64,000 bases of DNA from Cantharellus purpuraceus. Its lineage: Eukaryota > Basidiomycota > Agaricomycetes > Cantharellales > Hydnaceae. Shown in pieces: positions 1 through 11,775 of this stretch (its first letter is position 1; each line of letters starts with the position of its first letter). The notes under the pieces were generated by a model. It was not told where the DNA came from, made no database searches, and was given only the letters and a program-made list of their open reading frames with translations. The position numbers and the translations under genes are program-made. The stretch spans positions 2,914,001 through 2,978,000 of the forward strand of contig JALBUN010000023.1 of NCBI GenBank assembly GCA_025174535.1, written 5' to 3'.

Positions 1-3000
1 CTGAGGGCTGCGTAGGTACTCCCCGTATGACAAACAAGGTCCGCCTGAACACATCCACTCTTTCCCACTCCGACTCCCTTACCCTCCTCGTCCACTCTGA
101 CTCCATTCCCGATACCGCTATTCAAGCGTTAATTGACTCCGGTTCTACTCACTGTTTCCTCGATTCCTCTTTCTCCGACTTACATAAACTCCATACATAC
201 ACCATAACTCCAATACCACTCCGATTATTTGATGGCACTACTAATGCTGTTATTTCACGAGCTATAGATCTGTCTATCCATTTTTCTGTCAGAGAAATCC
301 GGAACCTTACATTCTATGTTACTCCGCTTGACTCCAGCTGTTCTGTGGTTCTCGGACATAACTGGCTCACCTGCTACAATCTGTTGATTGACTGGGCATT
401 GGGCCATATCACATTCCATTCTCCAGTACAGGCTGTGTCATCCCCGACGTCACCAGCAACTTTAGGTGTGAAATTATCTTCCACCTCCGCTGACTCCGCT
501 CCGATAGATATTCCGTCTACCCCTCCGTTTATATCGATGGTAGACGCTATGGTCTTTGCCAGACTAAGCAAACTGGATGGTTCTCACACATTCCAGGTCC
601 ACCTCTCCGATCCGATATCCCTCGCTGCTCGTTCTGCCCGATCAACTCCACCGGACCTCTCTATGGTTCCCAAGGAGTATCATGAGTTCACTGACGTGTT
701 CAGCAAGTCTAAAGCCGACTCCCTAGCAGAACACCGACCATACGATCTCAAGATTGAACTGGATGACAACTCCACCCCTCTGCTTGGTCCTATCTACTCG
801 CTATCCCAAAAAGAGCTACTGGCTCTCCAAACATTCATAGACGAGAACTTGGCCACAGGTTTCATCCACCCATCCCTATCTCCTCATGGAGCTCCGGTCC
901 TATTTGTCCACAAAAAAGACGGATCACTCTGTCTATGCATCAACTTCCGTGGACTCAACAAGATCACCAAGAAAGACCAATACCCGATACCCCACACCAC
1001 AGACCTACTCGAGAGTCCTCGAAAGGCTAAGATCTATTCCAAAATAGATCTCCAACATGCCTACCATCTAGTCCGCATCTGAGAAGGCGACAAATGGAAA
1101 ACGACCTTCCGCACACGATATGGATCTTTCGAGTGGTGTGTCATGCCCTTCGGACTAACCAATGCACCGGTCGCCTTCCAGAGGTTCATGAATGATACCT
1201 TTGCCGACCTCCTCGATGTGACCGTCCTCGTTTACTTAGACAACATTCTGGTATATTCGGACAATGAAGAAGAACATCAGACACATGTCCGAGAGGTACT
1301 CCGACATCTCCGAAAGCATGGCCTCTTCACCTGCGCTGACAAATGCGAATTCCACTCCGACTTGGTCGAATACCTAGGCTATATCCTCTCCCTGGCAGGA
1401 TTGACAATGTCTGATGACAAAATCAAAGCCATACAGGAATGGCCGGAACCCCAGAAAGTCAAGGACATACAGTCCTTCCTAGGGTTCACCAACTTCTACC
1501 ACCGCTTCATTCATGGCTACTCCAATATCACCGTTCCACTCACCCGACTTACTAGGAAGGGTACCCAATGGAATTTCACTGATGAATGTAGACAGAGCTT
1601 TGAGACCTTGAAGAAGGCCTTTACTTCTGCTCCAATACTGACTCATTGGGTTCCAGACATTCCTATCCTATTAGAGACCGATGCCTCCGACTATGCACTT
1701 GCTGCGATCCTGTCCATTATCTCTCCAGATGACGGACAAGTCCACCCGATCGCTTTTCACTCACATACATTTATGCCCCCTGAACTGAACTATGATGTCC
1801 ATGACAAAGAGCTCCTTGCCATATATGAAGCCTTCTGGATATGGAGACACTACCTTGAAGGTCCCTCCGATCCAGTGGACGTCATAATGGACCACAAGAA
1901 CTTGGAATACTTCTCCACAACGAAACTACTCACCCAGAGACAGGTCTGATGGTCCAAGTACCTATCTTAGTTCAATCTCATTATCCGTTTCCATCCTGGT
2001 TGACTCAGAGCAAAGCCCGATGCATTAACTAGACGCTGGGACGTCTACCCTAAAGAGGGAAATAGCGACTATGCCACTGTAAACCCACACAACTTTTGTC
2101 CTGTGTTCACTAACGAGCAGCTGGCATCGTCCCTACAAGCATCCACCCTCATGACTCCCACCCTCCGAGCTGTCACCATTATGGACATCAACCAACTCCG
2201 CTCTGACATCCGCTCATCACTCTGATCCGATCCTGTTGCAGTTAAACACTTGGACAACCCTTCTGATCCGAAATGGTCACTTGACCCCGAAGGACACCTC
2301 CGACACAACGACCGGATATACATCCCTGACGCCAACGGCCTCTGACTCCAAGTTTTGCAGTATTATCATGATCACCCAATCTCCGGCCATTTCGGGCAAA
2401 ATCACACACAAGGATTAATCCGACAAGACTATGTATGGCCAAAAATGTGGGAATACATTCAAGACTACTGTAACTCCTGCACCACATGTATGCGCTCAAA
2501 ATCGCAAAGGCACAAACCCTACAGAACGCTTAAGCAACTTCCGATCCCGGAGCAACCATGGAACTCCATCTCCATGGATTTCATAGAGAAGCTCCCCCCA
2601 TCGCTCGGATATGACACCATACTCGTGATTGTCGACAGGTTCACTAAACAGTCACTATTCATTCTGATGCATGACACCATCACCTCTGCCTCACTAGCTA
2701 AGTTGTTCGTTCTCCACATATTCTCTAAACACGGAGTCCCATCGCATGTCACGTCCGATCAGGGCTCGGAGTTCATGTCCTCCTTCTTCCACACATTAGG
2801 AAAGGCTCTCGACATGAAGCTTCATTTCACCTCCGGATACCACCCTGAAGGAGACGGACAAACAGAACGAATGAATCAGTCCCTGGAACAATACCTCCGA
2901 ATCTATTGTAACTATCAACGAGACAACTGGGCTGACCTACTTCCAATAGCAGAGTTTGCATACAACAACGCGCCAAACGCGACTACTGGCGTCTCTCCAT

Positions 3001-3653
3001 TCTTTGCTAATAAAGGCTACCATCCAAACATCTCTGTCCACCCTGAGAAAGAACTTGCCTTCACCAAAGCCCACCAATTTGTAACCGACCTCAATCAACT
3101 ACACCAACATCTCCAAGAGACCATCTCTGATGCCCAGAAACAATATCAAGTCTCCGCAGACCGACACCGCATTCCGGCTCCAGACCTGCAAATCGGGGAC
3201 AAAGTATTTGTTAAGGCTGAACACTTCTGGACCACCCGTCCATTGAAGAAACTCTCCAAGAAATACTTAGGTCCTTATGAGGTCATTGCTCGCGCGGGCA
3301 GCAGGTCCTTCACCCTCCATCTGCTGGACCACTTCCGAGCAGTTCATCCAGTCTTCCATATATCAATGCTTGAACCCGCTACCATGAACAAGATCTCCAG
3401 ACGCACGCAACCTCCACCTCCCCCGATCATCATCGAAGGAGACAATGAATATGAGATCTCTGAGATCCTGGACTCGAAGATTGACCGTCGATACAAGTGC
3501 AAGCTCCAGTACTTAGTCAAATGGGCTGGATACGAAGGCACCAATGAAGAATCCTCATGGATCTCCGCATCCGAACTCGATCATGCATCCGAATCCGTCT
3601 CCGACTTTCACTCCGCTTATCCAGACAAACCTGGCCCCCTTATGAATCTTTAA
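1..3653 (+). pseudogene. Ty3/Gypsy chromodomain element A, decayed pol
   Basis: The window opens inside a Gypsy polyprotein. In one frame, in order, are an aspartic protease (DSGSTHCFL near 139), reverse transcriptase (to about 1400), RNase H (about 1560-1950), integrase with an HHCC finger (near 2360-2500) and DDE residues (DFIEKLP, TSDQGSEF, QTERMNQ), and a C-terminal chromodomain (about 3440-3620, YLVKWAGYEG). Gag lies off the left edge. The frame is broken by TGA stops at 1080, 1947, 1998, 2223 and 2343; each sits where the family has arginine, so each looks like CGA changed to TGA. The catalytic YLDD of the reverse transcriptase reads YLDN near 1231. The element therefore cannot make active polymerase. 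Domain identity is seen directly; assignment to chromoviruses rests on the chromodomain. Confidence 0.93.
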
Positions 3654-3783
3654 GTTTGATTAATCTTTTTAGTTATACATTGTGCTTCCTTTTTCAGGCT
3701 CTGTCTCCAACTCATCATCACTCTCCACATCCGACACCCAATCTTTCTCATCCCCCATGTCCAAATCCTTGTCCAAGGGGGCC

Positions 3784-5030
3784 TGTTTTGGAACTGTGAG
3801 CTTCAACCTAAACTGTGGTGTTAATCACAATCTAAGTTTAGCCTGAGGATGTATGACCTTTCAAGGCTAGCAATAAGCTTGAAACTATTTTAATGGAGAA
3901 CCCAATTAAGAAATTATACTCTGGTGAACAATCACAATCAATGTTGCCACAGGAAGTGAAGCAATAGAGATTTATGCTTGTCACGTGTAGTTCACGCTTT
4001 ACTGCTGATGCAATGTAAAGTCAAAGATTGACAGGCATTCAAGGGTTCAGATACTTCAAAGGGGGAAGTAACCTAGTGCCTTAGTACTGTGGGTTGAGTG
4101 GATTAAAGCTAACAATAATCCCTTCAACATAAAAAGATAGATACACACTTGAACACTTCCTTCTGAACAAGCATATTCACTGTACATGTTTATGCGTGAT
4201 AGAATCAACAGTCAAGGGATATTAATCTCGTCTCAAAGAGGTGAGTTAATAGACTGTGTTGTTGATTTATTGAAATGCCCACAATTGAACCAACCGATCA
4301 ATAGCAAAGTACGTGTTAACCTGACTAACCTCAGAGTCTCAATTAAATGTGCAGTATTCTTGACCAATCAATAGCCTAGTACGTATTAACCTGACTAACC
4401 TCAGAGTCTCAATTAAATGTGCAAGATTCTTGATTATAACCAATAGCCTGATACGTGATAATTTGACTAACCTCAGAGTCTCAATTACACATGTAAGGTT
4501 CTTGATCAATGAATAACAATTAATACTTCAAGTTACTGCTCCGAGTGGGCTTGTAGTGTGTTAATTACTAATCAGTTACTCTGTATTAACCTCTTCTCCA
4601 AGTTTGATTAATATTAGAGCCTGCTGCGCTTGTAATATAATAACTTCTGGCTTCTCCGAGAGTCAATCAAAGTTAATATACACTAAGAGTAGCTGATATA
4701 AGCATGATGCTTATGTGATGATTACTCAATGCTTGAGTAGACACTGCTGTGTGTGTGTGGTAAAAAGATCTTATTTTTGCACTGCTGTTGCAGCCCTTTT
4801 TATATACATGGACTATCTAGCTTATGTAACTAATCAGAGAACATTCCTGGCACTTAGGGAAGCCCCTGGAAGGAAAGAGAAGGCCGGGGAACCTTGTGGA
4901 AGGTCCAGGAAGGTGTCAGAACCTTCTGTGGCCGCTTTTGGCTGAAGTGCATGAACTCTGATGATTATGTAATGTGCATGTCATTCACTCACGCATGAGT
5001 GCTCATCAGAGTTGAATGACAGATTATATC
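3784..5030 (+). repeat. 3' LTR of element A (right end uncertain)
   Basis: A purine run ending at about 3781 is followed by TGTTTTGGAAC at 3784, the same first bases as the LTR at 17232, so this is read as the 3' LTR. A TATA-like TTTTATATAC lies near 4797. I cannot fix the right end because no second copy is in the window; about 5030 is a guess from a TATATCA ending. There is no credible gene here. Confidence 0.5.
4299..4510. repeat. Tandem repeat, about 70 bp x 3
   Basis: Three diverged copies of a 70-71 bp unit lie head to tail inside the LTR of element A. Each contains CAATAGC, TACGTG or TACGTA, TAACCTGACTAACCTCAGAG and a TTCTTGA end. The third copy is the most diverged. Confidence 0.8.
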
Positions 5031-5153
5031 AGCAACTGACCCCTTGTGTACACTTGTGGGCTCAAATACACAAAAAAGCGAAATATAAGTACATTCAATA
5101 GAACATTTGAAATACCTTTAAACTACTAAATAATAGTCCTTATTTGAAGTAGC

Positions 5154-6290
5154 TTAGAACTGCATATACCCCAACAGGGCCATGAACTTCTGCAGCCAAC
5201 ACAACTCAGCAGTCTGCTGACCCTCCAGAACCTCCTTCTGTTTCATCATCTTCATGAACTCCACTAACAACCCCTCCATCTGCCAAAGGTGCTCCAACTG
5301 CAGGTTAACCAGCTGAATAAGCTGGCCCACAGTACTATTGGGTGCAGAGACATGCCCTGTACCTGCACTGGTCATTGCTCCTTCTGATCCAACACTGCTA
5401 CCCCCAGCTGCCACAGCACCTGTCTCTGTCCACCGCTTTTTGGTTGGATGACCTTCTGGTTCTTTCTCCACCCCTCCTTGTACCACTAGTCAGGGCTTGA
5501 TGCTCTGACTTCAGGGATCGAATTTGCCATCGATCCTACACCCTCCTTTCCAACCCTGACAATGATCACAGGACCAAAGATGGCAGGTTGGACCAGTGGG
5601 CCATACACACTCCATGCCCACATCATGACACAAGTCACAAATTACACCGGGCCCGCCAAATGGCTCCATCAGAGCCAGAGCCTTGGGTGGTCTGCTCCTT
5701 CTCAATGTGGCCTCCAAGTGCTCCCTCTCCTCCTCCTTGTCCTGCTGTTCCACTGCCACCTTCTCCATCTCGCACTTGCGAAGCTGGATCGCTGACCTAG
5801 CAACATGCAGCTCCTTCTTACAAGTCACCAATATGTGACTCTCCACCTTGCACCATATGATCCTCCAATCCACCTCCCACTTCTCCATATCAGGTGTGCC
5901 TTCAATGAAAAGACCACGACCTTGAGGTTTTTCTTGGTGGTAGCAGCATATAGCTCTGCCCTTTTGCAAGCTTCAACTGTGGCTACCCAAGCCATCTCCT
6001 CATAGCAATTCGAGGTTGTTGGCATTGGGATCCACCTCCACTTCCACCCTCTCTGCCTCCACTGCGTCATCTTCTTCAGCCGCACCCACTGCAAATAACA
6101 GCCATGGTTGCATATGCAACAGCAAGCCTACTGGAGGGACAGTTGTCGGACGGGTCGACTCCATCCGTGTGATTGAGACAATGGTGACCTCATAAGATGG
6201 ATATGGAGTACAACATGGAAAGGAGTTTGGAGTTTGGACCCAAGTCCAAACTAAACAAAGCAATATAAAAGAAGAAGGTTTGTTGTAACC
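5154..6290 (-). pseudogene. Cysteine-motif Gag-like gene of an LTR2-type element, decayed copy
   Basis: On the minus strand this is a diverged copy of the gene at 18835-20391. The clearest part (5511-5969) ends in a cysteine block, CDLC...C...C..CQGWKGGC, then TGA CTA, then a further open stretch (5154-5486) matching the downstream stretch of the other copy. Upstream, near 5825-6290, the frame is shifted. The copy is inverted relative to its relative and no LTR2 is visible beside it. Gag-like is an inference from position inside an LTR element and from the zinc-binding look of the cysteines; the biochemical role is not known to me. Confidence 0.7.
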
Positions 6291-6431
6291 CATAAGAAGG
6301 AACTACTTATAAGGAGAACAATAATGGAGTTTGGGGCTGACAGAGGTGGAATTGATGGAGAATGGAGGTGAAGGAGATGGAGAATGGAGATGGAGATCTG
6401 GAGATCAGACTTTGTGTTACAGGATGTAACA
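6285..6431 (+). repeat. Possible short LTR remnant
   Basis: Starts TGTTGTAACCC and ends GATGTAACA. The bases after it (CTATCTCCC...AGCCC.TGAG) resemble the sequence just inside LTR2 at 18780, so this may be the 5' LTR stub of the next gene. No target duplication was found. Confidence 0.3.
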
Positions 6432-6501
6432 CTATCTCCCTTCTAGATCAAGCCCATGAGATCTTAGTCAGCATCATGGGAAAATTGTCAGTATATGCAT
6501 T

Positions 6502-7526
6502 TTGAATTGGTGCACAAGGCTGGCCAAATTATTAAATGTGTGTTGCCTCTCTCTGTATCTCTTACCACCATCTGATATGCCCTCTGCTGAAGAACTTTGC
6601 CAGCAATGTGCTGAGTTGGATAAGTTGATCACTGAAGCTGATGCTGCAGAGAAAAAGAAGGCAGAAGAGGAGAAGAGGATCATGAGGGAGGAAGCAGCTT
6701 GAGTCAGGGCAGAGGCTGCAAAGAAAAGGGCATTAAAAAGGGTAGTTGTGAAAGGCAAGGAAGTGGTCAGGGATCTGGATGAGGAATCCAAACTGGACCT
6801 CATATGTGATATGTGCATCAAGCACAACATGTGTGAGTGGGCAATGGTGAGTGAAACAGTGACTGGATTTTTTTTTTGGATATCATACTGATTATTGTTT
6901 TTGTTTCCTAGACTGGAAAATCTCACTCATGCCTCACATGCCAGTCAAACCAGCTGAAATGCAAGGTAAAAGGGAGTGCTCCTCCTTGATGGAAATGTGA
7001 TTGCCAGGAGGGCAGCAGTGTGGTGGATCCTTCTCCCAAATGTTGATGGACTAGGGCCACAAGTACAGGTCCTGCCATGGTGGCCATTCCTCCTGCATTG
7101 GTCAAAGGCATGCAGGATGTTAGTATTAACATGGCTGCTGTGGCCTGTCAATTAATTGAGGTTTCTGAGCACGCTGAAAGGACAAATATGGCTCTCCAGG
7201 GCATCAAGACCTACATGGGTGAGCTTGCAGGGATGTTCCACCACTTTACAACAGGACAGAGATGGGGTCCACCCCAAAGGGAGTTGGATGGACTGGAGCT
7301 GGAAGCTATGGGCACCATATATGATATGGACTTGAACTCCTCAGGATCTTGGGACTCCATGGAGAATCTCAATAGGTTGGATGATGGGAGGTGGTGGTCA
7401 TGGGAGGAGATAGATAGGGTGCTTAGAGAGCAGGAGTTGCAAATGGAGAATTTGGAGAAGGAGGGAACAGTAGATGGAGAATCAGAGGAGTTGGATGTAG
7501 GAGAATCGGAGATAGAGGAGAAGTGA
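6502..7526 (+). pseudogene. Second cysteine-motif Gag-like gene (coiled coil, one intron)
   Basis: The first part (from 6502) is a Lys/Glu-rich coiled coil like the one at 18950-19200, followed by a cysteine block CDMCIKHNMCEW. A GT-AG intron (about 6847-6911) appears to interrupt it, and the block resumes as SCLTCQSNQLKCK, giving the same C..C...C / C..C...C layout as the copies at 18835 and 5511. One or two stops follow, then an open acidic C-terminal region (7077-7526) with a TGA stop at 7524. The layout is seen directly; assignment to a retroelement Gag is inference from the related copies. It looks diverged and probably dead. Confidence 0.55.
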
Positions 7527-7587
7527 TGTATCTAGAGAATGTGATGACTAGTGAATGATTGATTTCTTGGAGAAAAACAGGAGTGAA

Positions 7588-10500
7588 TCAAAGCAATATG
7601 GGGCCAGGTTTATGAGGATAGGCCTGGTGGAAATCAGAGATAATCTCCTTCGCATGTCCTAGTTCTGAAGCTGGTAGCCAGGAGGTTTCTTCATCTGTTC
7701 CTTCATATCCTGCCCACTTGACAAGGTATTGCAGTTTACATTTTTGTCTCTTGTCGATCTTGGAGTCCAGTACCTCTGATATCTTGTTGATTTCAAAAGG
7801 ACCAAGGTGTTTTTCCAATGGTTTCTTGGAAGGTCTCATGGTACAGATATTGTCAGATTTGACAAAAACCTTGTCTCCAACCTTGAAGTCCAGGGCCAGG
7901 GATTGGCGATGGTCAGCGGAGGTGGAGGTTCTGCATTGGGCATTGGAGATGGTCTTTCGGAGATGCTGATGGAGTTCATGGAGATTCACAGTGAATTTTT
8001 GAGCTCTTGAGGAAGCAAGGTCTCATTTGGGATGTACAGAGATGTTTGGGTGGTAACCCTTGTTGGCAAAGAATGGAGATAAGCCAGTAGTGGCATTCAG
8101 AGCATTATTATACATGAATCCTGCAAGTGGAAGTAAGTCAGACCAGTTGTCCTGTTGGTAGTTGCAATAGACTCGGAGGTACTGTTCCAGAGTCTGGTTC
8201 ATTCGTTTGGTTTGTCCATTGGCTTCCAGATGGTATCCAGAGGTGAAATGTTTGATGTCCAAAGCCTTGCTGAGGGTTCAGAAAAAGGAGGACATGAACT
8301 CCATACCATGGTTGGAGGTAATGTGTGATGGAACTCCATGCTTAGAGAAGACATGGAGCATGAATAGTTTTGCAAGCATAGGAGCTGTAATGGTGTTGAC
8401 TGTAGGAATAAAAATGGACTGCTTGGTGAGGTGATCCACAATAACTAAGATGGTGTTGTAACCAGAGGATGCTGGGAGCATCTCGATGACGCCCATGGAT
8501 ATGGAGTTCCATGGACTCTCCAGAGTGGGGAGTTGCTTGAGTAGTCCATAAGGACAATGTCTCTGTGACTTTGAGCGCATACAAGTGGTACATGACTTGA
8601 TGTAGGACTTAACAGAACCACAGAGTTCAGGCCAGACATAGTCTCGCCTGACTAGATCTATAGTTCAGTTCTGTCCAAAATGACCAGAGATCAGATGGTC
8701 ATATTTGTTCTGGAGTACATGGAGTCAGAGATTGTTCACATCAGGAATGTAGATGCAGTTGTCAAGATGGAGTAAGCCTTCTGGGTCAATGGACCAGTGA
8801 TTGGTTGGTTTAATGAGATGTCTGGAGATGGCTGGATCTGATTGGAGTGCAGATCGGACATTGGAGTGGAGTGTATCAATGTCCATAGTGATTGGAGGGA
8901 AGCAGTTAACTGTTCATTCATGAACATGGGCCTAAGATTATGCAGATTTATTGCTGCATAATCATTTCCTCCCTCTTTAGGATAGATGACCCATTGTCTA
9001 GTTAATGAGTCTGGTTTTGTACTGAGTTTGCCAGGACAGAAATGGATTACCAGATTAAACTGGGACAGGAATTCAGACCAGCAGGCTTGCTGCTGAGCAA
9101 GGAGTTTGGTAGTTGAAAAGTATTCAAGGTTCTTGTGGTCTGTGATGACATCAACTGGAGTTGGAGATCCTTCAAGGTAATGTCACCAGGACTTGAAAGC
9201 TTCAAAGATTGTGAGTAGTTCTTTATCATGGACATCATAGTTGAGTTCTGCTGGAGTGAAAGTCCAGGAATGGAAAGCTATTAGATCAATCTTGTTGTCT
9301 GTTGGAGAGATGGTTGATAGAATGGCCGCATAGTCAGAGGTGTCGGTTTCTACAATGATTGGAGATCCTGGGTTCCATTGCAATAAGACTGGAGCTGTGG
9401 TGAAAGCTCTCTTTAACATTTTGAAGGATGTCTGGCAGGAGTCCAAGAACTCCCACAGAGTTCCTTTACAAGTCAAATGGGTTAGTGGAACTGTGAGATC
9501 AGAGTAGTTGAATATGAAACACCTATAGAAGTTGGCAAATCCTAAGAAGGATTGCATGTCTTTGACTTTGCAGGGTTCTGGTCAATCTTGTATTACCTGG
9601 ACTTTGCTGGAGTCCATAGTAAACCCATTTGGAGACAATATATATCTGAGGTACTCGACCATGCTCTCATGGAAAGAACATTTGTCAGCTTGAGCATACA
9701 GCTTGTGCTTCCAGAGTCGGAGAAGGACTTCACAGACATGGTTGCTGTGTTCTTCGGAGTTGTCAGAGTATATCAGGATATCATGCAAGTACACAAGGAT
9801 GCATATATCCAGGAGGTCAGAGAAGATGTTGTTCATAAGACGCTGGAATGCTGCTGGAGCATTGGTAAGTCCAAAGGGCATAATGCACCACTTGAGCCAT
9901 AATGAGTGCAAAATGCAGTCTTCCATTTGTCACCTTCATGAATCCAGACAAGATGGTAAGCATGCTGGCGATCAATTTTGGTGAAGAATTGAGCCTTCCT
10001 AGGACTGTCAAGAAGATCGGAGATGAGGAAGTGGATAATGGTCTTTTTTTGGTGATTTTATTGAGGCCCCTGAAATCAACCCAGAGTTGGAGGGAGCCGT
10101 CTTTTTTTCAAATGAAAAGGACTGGAGCACCACCCAGAGATCAAGTCAGCCGGATGAAACCATAAGATAGATGCTCATTGATGAATTCTCAAAGAGCCTG
10201 GAGTTCACTCTGGGACAAGGAGTAGATTGGACTGAAAGGAGGAGATGTTCCATCTTCCAATTTGATCTTCAAATCATATGGCTTGTGAGTGGGTAGGGTG
10301 TCAGCATGGGTTTTGCTAAAGATGTCCATGAATTTGTGATATTCAGTTGGAATGTTCTTCAGGTTGACCGGAGGGTCCTTGGAGTTCTTTGGAACTGTTG
10401 AGGAGATGAACAACTTGAATGTTTGCACATCGACTCAGAAAGAGTCATGGGCAAAGATTGCCATGTTGACAAAAGCAATTTTCAGAGCAACAAGCCGAGA

Positions 10501-10602
10501 TGGAGCTAATGCTACCAACTCAGATGGTGCTGATGAGCGAGGATGTATATCAAATCACTTTGACAGTCAAACTCCACCAGTATCCTTTGTATCAAGCTTT
10601 TA
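7588..10602 (-). pseudogene. Ty3/Gypsy chromodomain element B, decayed pol
   Basis: On the minus strand, from right to left: the linker after protease (10429-10600), reverse transcriptase (9582-10428), RNase H (about 9050-9557), integrase (8023-8900) and chromodomain (7588-7760). It is the same family as element A but diverged. Several in-frame stops break it. The polymerase YLDD reads YLHD near 9816. Between integrase and chromodomain about 55 residues, including most of the GPY/F-to-linker part, are missing in frame (GPFEI runs straight into NKISEVLDSK). The 5' side stops abruptly near 10602, where plus-strand sequence of another element begins, so this copy is truncated by rearrangement. 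Confidence 0.88.
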
Positions 10603-11170
10603 AATAGCACTGCAACTCCCTCTCCACCTCAGTCTCTATTTCAGGCCATCAATTGTCACTCATGTTTCATCGCCATCAATCATTATCAGCCTTCTATTCA
10701 CACTGATCCTTTCATCATCATTCACATGACTTCCAATTCTATTCCTCTCTCCAACATCTCTTCTAATAATATGTCACACTGGTCTCTGGGCATGGAGGAC
10801 TATCAAAAATGCACTGAGCTCCACAGGCATGTTAAGCCACCTCCACATGTCAAAATACTTCCAAAACTCTTTCAATGCCCACCATGTCTCTCTTATGCCA
10901 TTGGTGATCCCATATTCTTTCACGATTCCATTGAACCATATACCTTCCTCGGCATTTTGCCTCTATATCATAATGTGGATAGAAGAGTCAAATGTGAGGT
11001 AGAGTTTCAGTCGCCATCACTGACCTATCCTCCCACTTCAATCTGACTCAGGTTACATCATGTCAGGCAAAGGGACCAAATACCCTTGGAATGGGATACC
11101 ATATGGAGACAGATCACTAAGACAATAAGGAGTATTTGTTGAGGTTGCTGACTGAAGTCTTCATGTGACT
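10603..11170 (+). mobile_element. 3' fragment of a Gypsy element with a small downstream ORF
   Basis: Contains ORF 10726-11046 (106 aa), which resembles ORF 21024-21461: both have a YxIGDPxF motif, then a Y.F.G pattern, and a proline-rich N-terminal half with PPxPxVH or PPPHVK. In the other copy this ORF sits just downstream of a chromodomain and upstream of an LTR, so this is probably a 3' end fragment. I do not recognise the protein. Confidence 0.5.
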
Positions 11171-11775
11171 CAGGGTCAACCCACCATTGGAGCTGGAGGG
11201 AAGACATTTCTATTGTTCTTTTATATGACTCACCCCTGTTTCATCTTTTTAATTCATTCATACATGACTTACTCATCCTTGTTCTATTTTTGGTTCTTTT
11301 ATTACTCATCACCTCCTATTCTTACAAAGATTACCCCTATCTGTCACTTCATTTCTCCATGATTTCCCCATTAGTAGTTCACCTTCACACACTTCATCAG
11401 CTGGCTTGATCAGCATTTCTTGCATCATACTGCATCATTTGCTCCTCATATTGTGTTGTTGTGCCCTGGAGATTTGTATATAAAAAGGCACTAGTTTTCA
11501 CCTTTTGGATCAATCAACAAGTTTTCAGCCAACGCACTAAAGCCAAAGTCCATGCTCTAAGTCTATGCTCTATGCTCTACACCTCAATCCATCAGCTCTA
11601 CACTGAGGTAAAGCACCTTGGTTCAATGATCAGATTTTTCTCCCCCACCAAGAGGTCACATCTCCTGAAACCAGCCTTCATGTACCTCCCAACTGGGCTC
11701 CCCATTGTCCTCCATTCACAGAGCATGATCAACCATCTTACCAGAAAGTCCCAGAGCATGATCTACCATCTTGAC
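11171..11775. other. Repeat-derived sequence without a recognisable gene
   Basis: By the inversion model this stretch holds the internal 5' leader of the element whose LTR is at 11776-13213, read on the minus strand. A near-duplicate AGAGCATGATC..CCATCTT occurs twice around 11720-11770. I see no protein-coding signal. A sharp junction with the fragment to the left could not be placed. Confidence 0.4.

Noticed and set aside
4299..4510. CRISPR-like array
   Set aside because: Copies are contiguous with no unique spacers and the organism is a fungus.
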